Shown here: positions 17,277 through 26,663 of the stretch, one piece after another | How the letters are laid out: the number at the start of each line of letters is the position of its first letter | Numbering within the stretch: the stretch's first letter is position 1 | From: Flavobacteriaceae bacterium | Lineage (GTDB): Bacteria; Bacteroidota; Bacteroidia; Flavobacteriales; Flavobacteriaceae | DNA: 64,000 nucleotides | Direction: 5' to 3' | Assembly: GCA_002702745.1 (NCBI GenBank) | Contig: PABM01000011.1 | Coordinates: forward strand, 54,830-118,829 | Program-made: the position numbers and the translations under genes | Notes under the pieces: model-generated | Database searches by the model: none | The model's input: only the letters and a program-made list of their open reading frames with translations | Told to the model about the DNA's origin: nothing

Positions 17277-18539
17277 TTGGAAGAAAAACTAGACCCATAC
17301 GCAGCATTAAGATTTAAGGAATTTAACTTTTTTCTTGTGATTAGGTTTATTCTGGTCTTTGGCTGGTCCATGCAATTTATTATTGTTGAGTGGGAGGTTT
17401 ATAGCCTTACAAAAGATCCTTTGTCATTAGGTCTCATAGGTTTGGCTGAGGTTATCCCTGCAATTTCCACAGCTCTGTTTGCAGGGCATATTGTTGATCA
17501 ACGAGAAAAGAAAATGCTGTTTGTTCAATGCATCACTGCCTTTTTACTGGTTGCTGTGGGATATTATTTTATAACCAGCCCTTATGCTTATGAAAATTAT
17601 GAAAACTCTGAAATCTTAATTGGCATCTATATATTGGTATTTATTGGTGGATTTGTAAGAGCGTTTATTGGACCAACAATTTTTTCCTTAGTTGCTCTTA
17701 TTGTTCCAAAACGTGTTTATCCAAATGCAGCTACATGGAGTAGCTCAACTTGGCAATTAGCAGTAGTGTTAGGGCCTGCCTTTGCAGGATTTTCTATTGC
17801 CTGGATTGGAGTTCACAACTCAATGGGAATAGTGTTAGGAGCAATAATTATTGGATTATTTTTGATCGGTTTTATAAAGAAAAAGCCAATTCTTAATCCT
17901 AAAATTGGAGAGCCAATTTTTCAAAGTCTTAGGGCTGGATTAAATTTTGTATATAAAACCAAATCTATACTAGTTGCATTGACCCTTGACATGGTTGCCG
18001 TTTTGTTTGGGGGCGCTATTGCGCTACTACCAATCTACGCACAAGATATTTTAAATGTAGGTTCTGAAGGTTTCGGAATTCTTAGAGCAGCCCCGGCTGT
18101 TGGCTCGGTTTTAATGATGGTAGCCTCAGCTCATATTCCCCTTACCAGAAATGCTGGTAAAAAGTTGCTCTTTGCTATATTCTGTTTTGGAATATCAATA
18201 ATAGTATTTGGGGTATCTGATATATTTTGGCTATCGGTATTTGCTCTGTTTATGTATGGACTGACCGATGGAGTTTCAATGATTATAAGACAAACTATTT
18301 TACAATTAAAAACACCGGATGAATTTAGAGGAAGAGTTGCTTCTGTAAACTCAATTTTTGTTGGTTCATCGAATGAACTTGGTGCCTTTGAAAGCGGAGC
18401 AACTGCAAAATTAATGGGGACCGTTCCTGCTGTTGTATTTGGAGGAGTAATGACAATATTAACAGTTGGGGTTACAGCGATTAAATTCCCAACATTTAGA
18501 AAATTAGATTTAACAAAAGACATGAATGAAAACGAATAG
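17277..18539 (+). CDS. Major facilitator superfamily exporter
   Basis: 420 residues with about 12 membrane segments in two bundles. It belongs to the MFS_3/enterobactin-exporter-like group: FFLVIRFILVFGWSMQF in helix 1, LIGLAEVIPAISTALFAGHIVDQREKK (helix 2 and loop 2-3), and DEFRGRVASVNSIFVGSSNELGAFESG late in the protein. The start is TTG 17277; no nearby ATG precedes helix 1. The TonB-receptor gene overlaps its end by 14 bp, so translation is likely coupled. Exporter plus receptor suggests secretion and re-uptake of a small ligand, for example a siderophore, but no synthesis genes are present. Confidence 0.85.
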   Translation: MEEKLDPYAALRFKEFNFFLVIRFILVFGWSMQFIIVEWEVYSLTKDPLSLGLIGLAEVIPAISTALFAGHIVDQREKKMLFVQCITAFLLVAVGYYFITSPYAYENYENSEILIGIYILVFIGGFVRAFIGPTIFSLVALIVPKRVYPNAATWSSSTWQLAVVLGPAFAGFSIAWIGVHNSMGIVLGAIIIGLFLIGFIKKKPILNPKIGEPIFQSLRAGLNFVYKTKSILVALTLDMVAVLFGGAIALLPIYAQDILNVGSEGFGILRAAPAVGSVLMMVASAHIPLTRNAGKKLLFAIFCFGISIIVFGVSDIFWLSVFALFMYGLTDGVSMIIRQTILQLKTPDEFRGRVASVNSIFVGSSNELGAFESGATAKLMGTVPAVVFGGVMTILTVGVTAIKFPTFRKLDLTKDMNENE

Positions 18540-20502
18540 ACTATTAGTCGTAAGTGCTTTATTATTATTGCAAGCCAATCTATTTGCTTTACAATCAGAC
18601 ACCTTAAATTTAGATGAGGTTATGCTAAAGAGCGCTTTAATTAATCAGGCTAATCCAGCCCTTACGGTGTCAGAAATTTCTTATGCTGAATATCAAATTA
18701 GACCTGTGAATTTCCAAGATGCAATTGATTTTTCCGCCGGACTTTGGATTACAAATAGCGAAAATCAAGCGCAAGATAATCGTATGGCAATAAGGGGTTT
18801 TGGTGCCCGCTCTGCTTTTGGAATCAGGGGGTTAAAAATTATTTTAGATGGAATACCGCTCACAACACCAGACGGCCAATCACAAGTAGACAACATCCCT
18901 TTTCAGCTAATTGAGAATGTTGAGATTATGAAAAGTCTATCATCCACAAGATATGGAAATGCATCGGGAGGAGTAGTTAGTATAAACACCTTTTCTAATC
19001 TTACTAACAAGTATATTATGGAGGCTGGTTATGGAAGTTATGGTTATAAAAACATCAAAGGAACATACTCAACAAATAGCGAAAAGTCATCGACTATTTT
19101 AAACATTTCTCAGGCTGAGAGTGATGCATATAGAGACCATAGCAGCTACTTAAATAAGTCTTTATTTTTTAAGTACGCAAGGAAGCTACAAAACATGAAT
19201 CTGAAATTCATTTTGCTTTATTTTGATAGCCCGTACGCTTTTGACCCAGGAGGGTTAAATATTGAATCAGTTGAAGAAAACAGATCACAAGCAAGAGATA
19301 GAAATGTACTTTACAATTCGCAAGAATCAATCAAACAAATTCAAACAGGAGTACTTTTAGACTGGGACACCAAGTTAGGCGAGGTTAACTCAAACGTATA
19401 TTACAGTAATAGAGATTTTGTTGGACTACTACCATTTACAAATGGAGGCTATGTTGAATTAAACAGAGATTTTTCTGGAGCAGAAATAAGCATTAAAGAC
19501 AAATCTCAGAATTTTGAATGGATGATTGGCACGTCAATTCAAGATCAGAAAGATGATAGAAAAAGATTTGCAAACAATGAAGGTGAAAAAGGGGTTAAAG
19601 TCATGGATCAAATGGAATCTTTCAGATCTTACGGAGCATTTATTTTGGGCTCATATAATAAACCAAAATATAGTATACAAGCTGGACTGAGATATGATGG
19701 GCATGAAATTTCATTAGATGACAATATTGGGATTGACCAACAATATATTGACTACTCAAAATCATTAAACGCATTATCGCCAACCCTAGGGTTAATTTTT
19801 AAAGTAACTAAAAACGGAGAGGTTTATATCAACTATGGTCATGCCTATGAAACACCTTCGCTGAGCGAGCTTTCATCAAACCCGTTCGGATCAGGTTTTA
19901 ATGAAGAACTATCACCAATGATTTCAAAAGGGGCAGATTTAGGTTTTAGAAAATCTCTTAAAGATATTTCTTATAATTTAACAGCATTTTATATTGAGAC
20001 CCAAGATGAAATTGTGAGTTATGAAATTTGGGGAATGAATTATTACAGAAATCTTGGAACTTCAAAAAGATATGGAATTGAACTAGAAGGGTCCTATAGG
20101 CCAAGCAAGCTAAATACTTTTAATGCTTCTTATACTCAAGCAAATTATGAGTTCACAAACCAACTTATTAATGGTCAGTTACCAGGAGTGCCAAAATCAA
20201 ATTTTTCAGTCGAATGGATTTACAATAAAGACACTTTTTATGCAAAGTTTGACCTAAAGTATGCACATTCATTATTTGCTGATGATATGAATCAGGTCAA
20301 AGTTCCTTCATTTTTCTTATCAAATCTTGCTTTGAAAAACAACTACAGAATAAAAGATTTAGAAATTACTGCTGGGTTACAAATTCGGAACTTATTTGAC
20401 GAAAAGTATTTTGATAATATAAGGCTAAATGCTTTTGGTAATAGATTTTATGAGCCCGCAAGTTTAAGATCTTACGTGTTTAGTTTGTCAACTAATTTTT
20501 AA
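18526..20502 (+). CDS. TonB-dependent outer membrane receptor
   Basis: 658 residues. Signal peptide about 1-22, then a plug domain (about 45-160: QDAIDFSAGLWITNSENQ, AIRGFGARSAFGIRGLKI, LDGIPLTTPDGQSQVD, RYGNASGGVVSI) and a 22-strand-type beta-barrel ending in an aromatic residue (SLSTNF). It lacks the carboxypeptidase-like N-terminal domain of SusC proteins, so it is a classic FecA/BtuB-like receptor for iron complexes, vitamins or similar. It overlaps the MFS exporter gene. Its stop interlocks with that of lpxH through TTAA (20499-20502). Confidence 0.9.
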   Translation: MKTNRLLVVSALLLLQANLFALQSDTLNLDEVMLKSALINQANPALTVSEISYAEYQIRPVNFQDAIDFSAGLWITNSENQAQDNRMAIRGFGARSAFGIRGLKIILDGIPLTTPDGQSQVDNIPFQLIENVEIMKSLSSTRYGNASGGVVSINTFSNLTNKYIMEAGYGSYGYKNIKGTYSTNSEKSSTILNISQAESDAYRDHSSYLNKSLFFKYARKLQNMNLKFILLYFDSPYAFDPGGLNIESVEENRSQARDRNVLYNSQESIKQIQTGVLLDWDTKLGEVNSNVYYSNRDFVGLLPFTNGGYVELNRDFSGAEISIKDKSQNFEWMIGTSIQDQKDDRKRFANNEGEKGVKVMDQMESFRSYGAFILGSYNKPKYSIQAGLRYDGHEISLDDNIGIDQQYIDYSKSLNALSPTLGLIFKVTKNGEVYINYGHAYETPSLSELSSNPFGSGFNEELSPMISKGADLGFRKSLKDISYNLTAFYIETQDEIVSYEIWGMNYYRNLGTSKRYGIELEGSYRPSKLNTFNASYTQANYEFTNQLINGQLPGVPKSNFSVEWIYNKDTFYAKFDLKYAHSLFADDMNQVKVPSFFLSNLALKNNYRIKDLEITAGLQIRNLFDEKYFDNIRLNAFGNRFYEPASLRSYVFSLSTNF

Positions 20503-21251
20503 TTAAATCTTTGTAGGGACAACTTTTCGCCGTTAAATTCAGCATAGGTAAAATTTGTAATCCAATCTCCAAGATTGATATATTTAGATTCTGGAGTTAA
20601 TTCAACATCTAGAGGTATGTGTGAATGACCAAAGACGAAATAGTTATATTGCTTTGTTTCAAGTTTTTTTCTACAGTACTGAGTTAACCACTGATTTTCG
20701 ACATCACCAATATCCTTTTTCGTTGACATTAACTTTTTTTCTTTAGAAAGAAATTGACCAAGTTTAACCCCAATGTCAGGATGAACCCATCTAAAGCACC
20801 ACTTAAAAAATCTATTTCCTGTAATGAATTTTTTCATCAACTTGTAAGAGGTATCACCAGGCCCTAAACCATCTCCATGACCAATGAAAAAACTCTTTTC
20901 GTTAATCTCAAATTGTTGAGGCTGAGTAATCACTTTTACTCCAAGCTCCAATTGAAAATAGTCCCTCACCCACATGTCGTGATTTCCCGTAAAGAAATAT
21001 ATCGGAATTCCAGAATCTGTAATCTCCGCTATTTTTCCTAAAACTCTTGTGAAGCCTTTCGGTACAACCGTTTTGTATTCAAACCAAAAGTCAAAGAGAT
21101 CACCAAGAAGATAAATTGAATGTGCATCAGCTTTAATTGTGTCTAGCCATTTTACAAACTTTTTTTCACGCGCCAGGCTTGACCTAGAATCAGGTATTCC
21201 TAAATGGTTGTCAGATGCAAAATATATTTTCTTTCCTTCGGTTACTTTCAT
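20499..21251 (-). CDS. lpxH: UDP-2,3-diacylglucosamine diphosphatase
   Basis: A 250-residue metallophosphoesterase with all expected motifs: SDNHLG (Asp14, His16), LLGDLFDFW (Asp51), FTGNHDMWV (Asn90, His91), IGHGDGLGPGD and FGHSHIP. GDLFDFW and GHGDGLG are characteristic of LpxH-like enzymes. It hydrolyses UDP-2,3-diacylglucosamine to lipid X in lipid A synthesis at the inner membrane. It is followed upstream by queD at 29 bp on the same strand. Confidence 0.9.
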   Translation of the reverse strand: MKVTEGKKIYFASDNHLGIPDSRSSLAREKKFVKWLDTIKADAHSIYLLGDLFDFWFEYKTVVPKGFTRVLGKIAEITDSGIPIYFFTGNHDMWVRDYFQLELGVKVITQPQQFEINEKSFFIGHGDGLGPGDTSYKLMKKFITGNRFFKWCFRWVHPDIGVKLGQFLSKEKKLMSTKKDIGDVENQWLTQYCRKKLETKQYNYFVFGHSHIPLDVELTPESKYINLGDWITNFTYAEFNGEKLSLQRFN

Positions 21252-21280
21252 GACTTATTAAGCCAAAGATATATAAAAGA

Positions 21281-21730
21281 TTAATTGTCAGCAGCAAACC
21301 ACTCTGAATATGAGGATTCTGTTTCTTCCAGTTTAAGCGAGTGAAGTTTAATTTCAGCAGGTAGTTTTGAAGATATTCGTTTTGCAAAATCAATAATCAT
21401 TTCTTCAATGGTAGGCTGATAGTTAGCTAAAATTACTTTATGACCGTTCTTTATTAATTCATCAGCTACCTCTTTGTGTGGTGAGTTTTTATTAAATATT
21501 ACAGAATGATCAAATTCATTTATTATCTCAGATTTTAAAATTTTTTTCATATCATCAAAATCCATTACCATTCCAAATTTTACATCAGATTTGTTACTTA
21601 TTGGTTCTCCAATAATAGTCACAAACAACTTATAATTATGGCCATGTATATTTTTACATTTTCCGTCATAGCCATACAAAGCATGAGCCGCTTCAAATCT
21701 AAATTTTTTTGTAATTCTAATTTTTGACAT
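21281..21730 (-). CDS. queD: 6-carboxytetrahydropterin synthase (QueD/PTPS family)
   Basis: 149 residues. The zinc ligands are His16 (RFEAAHAL), His29 and His31 (NIHGHNY), and the catalytic Cys25 stands in GKCKNIHGH. LEETESSYSEW near the C-terminus carries the substrate-binding Glu. It converts 7,8-dihydroneopterin triphosphate to 6-carboxytetrahydropterin for queuosine or related deazapurines. No other que gene is in the window, so a tetrahydrobiopterin-type PTPS role is not fully excluded. A minus-strand TACATTTG (21757-21750) matching TAnnTTTG lies 20 bp upstream. Confidence 0.9.
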   Translation of the reverse strand: MSKIRITKKFRFEAAHALYGYDGKCKNIHGHNYKLFVTIIGEPISNKSDVKFGMVMDFDDMKKILKSEIINEFDHSVIFNKNSPHKEVADELIKNGHKVILANYQPTIEEMIIDFAKRISSKLPAEIKLHSLKLEETESSYSEWFAADN

Positions 21731-21749
21731 TTAGCTATTTATTGAGCCC

Positions 21750-21757
21750 CAAATGTA
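21750..21757 (-). promoter_or_regulatory. -7 box (TACATTTG) upstream of queD
   Basis: Exact TAnnTTTG match on the minus strand, 20 bp before the queD start, in the gap after the MATE gene. No TTG was found at the -33 spacing. Confidence 0.35.
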
Positions 21758-21772
21758 CATTTTTTATGAAAG

Positions 21773-23089
21773 CTAATTAAATGTTTTTTTGAATTTAATA
21801 ATCAGCGGAATGGACCTTGCTAAAATCCATAATGTGAAGGCATAAAATATTCCGTGTAGACCTAAATCATACTTGTCAAATAAAATAACAAAAGGAACAA
21901 AAACGATAAACGTTGAAAACAGTAAAACATTTCGAAGATCTTTCATCCAACCTAACCCCTTATAGATACCATCAAAAATAAATGCAATTGAGCACAGAGG
22001 AAGCATTGCTAGTACTATCCAAAAAATGTTATAAAACTCTTGTAAAACAACAGGGTCATTGTTAAATATTCTTCCGAGAGGATAATAAAAAATAAATCCA
22101 ATAATACACATAGCAACACCTATTTTAACACCTATTTTAGTCAGATCACTTCCAAACTTTTTCAGCACATCGTATGACTTTTCCCCAAATAATTTTCCAG
22201 ATAAAATAGTCCCAGCACTTGAGTATCCATCTATAATAAAAGCAACAAGAAACCAGAGGTTAATGGCTATGGTATATGCAGCAATAAACTCATCACCATA
22301 TTTTGTTGCAAATGCATTACAGAAATATAGTGTTACGTTTAACGACGCAGTCCTTATAACCAAATTGCCAAACATCTGCAAAAACGATTTTATTTTGGGG
22401 TTAAAGGGGAATTTTATCCTTAGTGTAATGTTGGTTTTTTTGTATAATAATATTACAGCAATAACAGCCATTGTTATTTGCGCAATTAAACTAGCATATG
22501 CAGCCCCTTTAATATACATTGGACTAATAAATCCGTCTATTCCATACACAAAAATTATGTCCAATACAATATTTAATGATGTTCCAATGATAGCAATTAC
22601 CATTGGGTAAAAAGTGTTTTGTAATCCCCTGAATATTCCAAATATTCCAATAGTTAGTAAAGTGAAGGGAAGCCCCCACACCCTAATATTAAAATAGTCA
22701 ACACTGAATTGAAGAAGATCACCTCTCGCATTATAAAATTTAAATAGACTCTCAGAGTTGAAGAATGTTAGCAGTATAATTAGAAAGCTACTGCAGATGA
22801 TAATTAAAATTCCTTGCGCAGGAAGCGTTTTAACATCTTTTAAATTTTTTTGACCAATAGCCTGTGCAATAATTGAAGCAATTACGCTTCTAGTTTGTCC
22901 AAAAACCCAAATCAACATTGAAATAAAACTACCCACAATTCCAACTGCACCTAATGATATGGTTGCATTTTCTGGAATGTTGCCTACAATTATTGTATCA
23001 GTTATTGACAAAATCGGTTCTGCAATACCAGAAATTAAAGCAGGTATTGCTAGCTTTTGAATGTCAGAAATTGTAACTGATTTTGTCAA
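21773..23089 (-). CDS. MATE-family efflux transporter
   Basis: 438 residues with about 12 membrane helices. MATE features: LAIPALISGIAEPILSITDT at helix 1, FGQTRSVIASIIAQAIGQ, and the two-fold repeat with VRTAS-like ITDTIIVG and AYTIAINLW. MATE pumps exchange cationic drugs or metabolites for Na+ or H+ at the inner membrane. Substrate unknown; the DinF-like branch is likely. Its ATG overlaps the stop of the GNAT gene by 4 bp, so the two are translationally coupled. Confidence 0.9.
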   Translation of the reverse strand: MTKSVTISDIQKLAIPALISGIAEPILSITDTIIVGNIPENATISLGAVGIVGSFISMLIWVFGQTRSVIASIIAQAIGQKNLKDVKTLPAQGILIIICSSFLIILLTFFNSESLFKFYNARGDLLQFSVDYFNIRVWGLPFTLLTIGIFGIFRGLQNTFYPMVIAIIGTSLNIVLDIIFVYGIDGFISPMYIKGAAYASLIAQITMAVIAVILLYKKTNITLRIKFPFNPKIKSFLQMFGNLVIRTASLNVTLYFCNAFATKYGDEFIAAYTIAINLWFLVAFIIDGYSSAGTILSGKLFGEKSYDVLKKFGSDLTKIGVKIGVAMCIIGFIFYYPLGRIFNNDPVVLQEFYNIFWIVLAMLPLCSIAFIFDGIYKGLGWMKDLRNVLLFSTFIVFVPFVILFDKYDLGLHGIFYAFTLWILARSIPLIIKFKKTFN

Positions 23090-23586
23090 AGTATTAATTC
23101 ATAACAATAAAAAGGAAACTCACTCTGCTTTGGAAAGTGTATTCCTTCCAATCGCTCATAACCTCTTGATTCATAAAATTTTAAGTTTCTTTTATTCACA
23201 GAAAATGTATCTAACCTGACAGAAACAAATTTTTTTTCTCTGGCATATTTTTCAGCGAAATCCATCAAGATTTTTCCAATACCGTTTTTTTGGAAATCAG
23301 TATGAACTGCCAATCTGTGAATATATAAATTATTACCATTTGTGGTTTTCCATTTTACTGGCAAATAAACTTCATCCATATGCCTACAAAGAGAAATACA
23401 TGCAACCACTTTGCCGTTTATGATATAAACATATAACTCCTGATTTTCTACGTCATTAATAAAAGAACCTCTGTCTGGATAATGTTCATTCCATTGATAG
23501 ATATAATTTTGAATCATATGCAAAGTGCATGATTTTGTAATATTTAAAATAGCATCTATGTCAGAAATTTCCCCTGTCCTTATCAT
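23086..23586 (-). CDS. GNAT-family N-acetyltransferase
   Basis: 166 residues. The acetyl-CoA loop is seen in LAVHTDFQKNGIGKILMDFA (Q/RxxGxG/A), followed by SVRLDTFSVNKRNLKFYESRGYE, the usual end of GNAT domains. Members acetylate small amines or protein N-termini; the target is unknown. It is coupled to the downstream MATE pump, which could mean a shared resistance or detoxification role (inference). A minus-strand TAAATTTG (23613-23606) lies 20 bp upstream as a possible -7 box. Confidence 0.85.
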   Translation of the reverse strand: MIRTGEISDIDAILNITKSCTLHMIQNYIYQWNEHYPDRGSFINDVENQELYVYIINGKVVACISLCRHMDEVYLPVKWKTTNGNNLYIHRLAVHTDFQKNGIGKILMDFAEKYAREKKFVSVRLDTFSVNKRNLKFYESRGYERLEGIHFPKQSEFPFYCYELIL

Positions 23587-23605
23587 AACTAAGTGAATAA
23601 AAAAA

Positions 23606-23613
23606 CAAATTTA
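23606..23613 (-). promoter_or_regulatory. -7 box (TAAATTTG) upstream of GNAT-MATE operon
   Basis: Exact TAnnTTTG match on the minus strand, about 20 bp before the GNAT ATG at 23586. No TTG was found at an ideal -33 distance. Confidence 0.35.
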
Positions 23614-23676
23614 AAATTAAAAGCTTTATAAAATCATCTAATTATTAGATAATACTAATATTTATTATTACATATT

Positions 23677-24016
23677 ATGAGTATATTTTTCTGCGCTTCT
23701 AATTTTTGTTTTGAGGCTTATTGATCAATCACTAACAACGGTTAGGGCTTTGGTGGTTACTAAAAAGCCGGTCCTTGGAGCATTCATTGGGTTGTTTGAA
23801 TCTGCAATTTGGATTCTAGCGGTATCTCAAGTAATCAAAGACATAAACGACCCTTTTTTGATAGCGGCATATGCTTTTAGTTTTGCAGCTGTAACAATTT
23901 CATGGTGCATTGTGCCTAGAAGAAAACTCAGTAAGGTACTTATAACAATTAAATCCGTAAACCCTGATGCTTATGTTACCACAGATTTTGCCAATCCAAT
24001 ATCCTTAAGAAAGTAA
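23677..24016 (+). CDS. DUF5698 (UPF0316-like) membrane protein, apparent 1-nt indel near the start
   Basis: The open frame gives VYFSALLIFVLRLIDQSLTT, then a second helix GAFIGLFESAIWILAVSQVI and a third, YAFSFAAVTISW, resembling the membrane part of UPF0316/DUF2179 proteins. In this frame the only start is TTG 23711, which would cut the first helix. An ATG at 23677 is one frame off. Removing one T from the T5 run at 23686-23690 joins it in frame as MSIFSALLIFVLRL. So either the site carries a frameshift (or a sequencing error), or TTG is used. The cytoplasmic DUF2179 domain of longer homologues is absent. Function unknown. Confidence 0.6.
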
Positions 24017-24020
24017 CTAG

Positions 24021-24200
24021 TTAAAAAAACTTAGATTTAAAAATTTTCAAAATAATTAGCAAAACAATTCCCGAGAGGAATATTGAACTGCTATTTTCTG
24101 TGAGCAACTCCATAATAGATAATACCCCTCCAAGAATGGTTAAAAAAACAGAAAGATTAAATAGTTTTCTGTAATTGTTTTGATTCCAGAAACCCTTCAT
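24021..24200 (-). CDS. Small membrane protein, 59 residues
   Basis: ATG 24200 to TAA 24021. The product starts MKGFWNQNNYRKLF and has two hydrophobic segments (about 14-32 and 38-53) joined by ELLTENSSS, with a basic tail KIFKSKFF. It begins 4 bp after the stop of the upstream T9SS gene, so it can be read from the same transcript. No family recognised. Support is the full-length open frame, good ATG, clean two-helix pattern and tight spacing. Confidence 0.5.
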   Translation of the reverse strand: MKGFWNQNNYRKLFNLSVFLTILGGVLSIMELLTENSSSIFLSGIVLLIILKIFKSKFF

Positions 24201-24204
24201 TCGA

Positions 24205-25512
24205 TTATTTTTTTATGACCTTAAATGTACTGCTTTGACTACCTTTTGAAAGAGTCAAAAAGTAGGCTCCTTTTTCAAAACTTGAAACGTTAATTTCTTC
24301 TACACCAATTGCTTTGTAGATTTCTTTACCAAGAATATCGTTAATAATAATAGTTTCATCTCCTTCAATACTGAGAAGATTTATTACATCAATAAATGGA
24401 TTTGGATAAATTTTATAAGAAGTGAAAAAATTATTATCAACATTTAATGGAGATCCAAATGAAACATTATCAAAGTAGTAAACTATATTTTGATTTCCTG
24501 ATGAACCAAAATTAAAAAATATGGAAGCCATATCGAAGACAAAATTTGTGTTGAGGGCTGCTGTTCCCTCAGACTCGTTTGAAAAATCAAACTCCATAGT
24601 TTCCCATTCCCCAGCAACTGTCGTGTAAGTGTCTGTCTCAACTGATTGAGTTGGGTCAAGTGAATTTTCGATTTTTAATCTTACAGGTATCCCAGTTTGA
24701 GTTGAACCAGAGACATAAACATGTACAAACATTTTTGTGTCAGAATTCGTAATAGGAATATTACTTGAAAATCCAGCCCCAGACCCGATTGTAACCCCAG
24801 CCCATGTTTCAGCACCACTATTCTTTTCTACTCTTGCGTAATTTCCGTCAACCGTTTCTAAAATTGTTGAAGGACCGTTTCCTCCAAAATCTGTCAATAT
24901 ATAAAATACATTAGGATCTTCAAAGGTAACTGGTAAATCCATTTGGCTAAGCCCCCCACTAGGATCAGTCTGATATATATCATCATAATAAAATGTAGAG
25001 TCAGCAGTACCATCACCAACATTTCCAAAATCAAACATTAAAACAAGCTTTCTGTATGCGTTTGAGGGTTCACCAGAAAAATCCCACGACAGTATTTCCC
25101 ATTCATTAGTCTTTGTCGTGTAAGCATCTCTTTCGGTTGCAGGTTCAGAGGGAAATTCACCCAGGTCCCCTTCAATTTTAAACTTAACCATAAGTCCTGG
25201 ATAAGGGGAAAGAACATTCATGCTTAATGTGGTGTTACTAGAAAAATCTAAATAACTATCAAGTTCGATATAGGTTCCAGCCCAAATGTCTCCAACATCC
25301 CTGATTATAACCCCAACATATTCACTTGGATTATCATCGTCAATTTGAGGATTATAAACAACATAACCTGAACCACCATTGAAGTGAATAATATCATTGT
25401 TTGTTATTTGTTCATTTTCAAAATTTATAGGAAGCCCAATCTGTCCAAAAATTGATTTTGACATAAAAATGAAAACCAATAAAACTATGTGTATAAATTT
25501 ATTTTTTATCAC
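24205..25512 (-). CDS. Secreted T9SS protein with two carbohydrate-binding-like beta-sandwich modules
   Basis: 435 residues. Signal peptide about 1-24. Two related modules follow (about 25-190 and 195-350), each opening LPINFEN/LPVTFEDPN, containing WAGTYIEL or WAGVTIGSG and YTTKTNEWEILSWDFSG or YTTVAGEWETMEFDFSN, and ending FYYDDIY or YYFDNVSFG. This pattern is typical of secreted beta-sandwich domains next to glycoside hydrolases in marine Bacteroidota. A T9SS type A sorting domain (YKIYPNPFIDVINL ... STFKVIKK) ends the protein. No catalytic domain is visible; glycan binding at the surface is inferred. Confidence 0.8.
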   Translation of the reverse strand: MIKNKFIHIVLLVFIFMSKSIFGQIGLPINFENEQITNNDIIHFNGGSGYVVYNPQIDDDNPSEYVGVIIRDVGDIWAGTYIELDSYLDFSSNTTLSMNVLSPYPGLMVKFKIEGDLGEFPSEPATERDAYTTKTNEWEILSWDFSGEPSNAYRKLVLMFDFGNVGDGTADSTFYYDDIYQTDPSGGLSQMDLPVTFEDPNVFYILTDFGGNGPSTILETVDGNYARVEKNSGAETWAGVTIGSGAGFSSNIPITNSDTKMFVHVYVSGSTQTGIPVRLKIENSLDPTQSVETDTYTTVAGEWETMEFDFSNESEGTAALNTNFVFDMASIFFNFGSSGNQNIVYYFDNVSFGSPLNVDNNFFTSYKIYPNPFIDVINLLSIEGDETIIINDILGKEIYKAIGVEEINVSSFEKGAYFLTLSKGSQSSTFKVIKK

Positions 25513-25572
25513 TGTATCTTTATTTTCTTTAACAAGTCTTTTAAATTAGTTTTTAATACTATGCATGCGATG

Positions 25573-25580
25573 CAAATATA
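25573..25580 (-). promoter_or_regulatory. -7 box (TATATTTG) with short palindrome, upstream of the two-module T9SS gene
   Basis: Exact TAnnTTTG on the minus strand, 60 bp before the ATG at 25512. It overlaps a perfect short repeat TGCAT-gcg-ATGCA (25562-25574). No TTG at -33 spacing. Confidence 0.35.
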
Positions 25581-25610
25581 AGCTCTAAATTTGATATAAG
25601 CTTAAAAGCC

Positions 25611-26663
25611 TTATTTATTTTGAAGCATTTCAGGTGTTACTACAGTTCTAAACCCAGTGTGGTCAGATCCTGAACCTAAACTTACACCCATCCTTGCAGA
25701 AATTCTATAGCTTGCACAATACGAATCATGACATAAAAACGAACCACCTTTCATTACATATTGTATCTCATAGGGGTTGCTTGGATTGTAACAACTGCTA
25801 GCGCCTTTGAGATTTTTTAGTTCGGCTTCTTTGCTGATTTCTGAATAATAATTGATATTGAATAAATCATCTGTAATTTCCCAAACATTTCCAACCATAT
25901 CAAATATACCAATGCTATTAGAAGGAAAAGATTTTACAGGGGCAATCATATCAAATCCATCGATTGATTCATTTTTTAGAGGAAAATTACCTTGCCAAGT
26001 ATTCGCATTAGAGTTCAATAAATTTAAATCATCTCCCCAAGTATATACAGCTTTTCTATAATTCCCTTGAGCTGCTGACTCCCATTCTGCCTCTGTAGGA
26101 AGCCTTCTGTTAGCCCATTCACAATAAGCTTTGGCATCTTCATAAGCAATATGAACAACAGGATAATTGCCTTTAATTTCAATATTAGAGCCTGGCCCTT
26201 TTGGAGATTTCCAATTTGCTCCAGTTTGCCATCTCCACCATTGAAAATAATTATTAATATTATCGATTTTCTTTAATTTATCGTTAAATACTAGACTACC
26301 AGGTTGTAAAATTGAATCATGAGGCTTTGGTGTTCCAGTCGGCAGACTTTTTTTCATCTCTTTCCAGTTGATTTTTCTTTCGGCTATTGTCACATAACCA
26401 GTTTCATTAACAAATTTTTGAAATTGATTATTAGTAACCTCTGTAATATCAATATAAAAACCGTCAATATAAACTTCATGAGAAGGCTTTTCTCTCATCA
26501 TTGCATGATTATCACTTTCTTTTGCCCCTTTTGTATATGATTTACCTTCAACCCAAACCATTCCTTCAGGTGTACTAAATGAAATATTTTTATACTTTTC
26601 ATTACCAGTGCAGGAAAAAAACAATGCAGTAAAAAGAAAAAAAACTTTAAATAAATTAGACAT
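25611..26663 (-). CDS. Formylglycine-generating enzyme (SUMF1-type) lipoprotein
   Basis: 350 residues. Lipoprotein signal ends at ALFFSC (Cys18). The FGE-sulfatase domain covers about 30-345: MVWVEGKSYTKG, HEVYIDGFYIDITEVTNNQF, YCEWANRRLPTEAEWE, DMVGNVWEIT and GGSFLCHDSYCASYR. The last motif has both active-site cysteines of true formylglycine-generating enzymes (Cys311 and Cys316, matching the human CHxSYC site). Genuine FGEs use copper and oxygen to convert a sulfatase cysteine to formylglycine. No sulfatase is in the window. It overlaps by one base the ABM-like lipoprotein gene upstream. Confidence 0.88.
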   Translation of the reverse strand: MSNLFKVFFLFTALFFSCTGNEKYKNISFSTPEGMVWVEGKSYTKGAKESDNHAMMREKPSHEVYIDGFYIDITEVTNNQFQKFVNETGYVTIAERKINWKEMKKSLPTGTPKPHDSILQPGSLVFNDKLKKIDNINNYFQWWRWQTGANWKSPKGPGSNIEIKGNYPVVHIAYEDAKAYCEWANRRLPTEAEWESAAQGNYRKAVYTWGDDLNLLNSNANTWQGNFPLKNESIDGFDMIAPVKSFPSNSIGIFDMVGNVWEITDDLFNINYYSEISKEAELKNLKGASSCYNPSNPYEIQYVMKGGSFLCHDSYCASYRISARMGVSLGSGSDHTGFRTVVTPEMLQNK

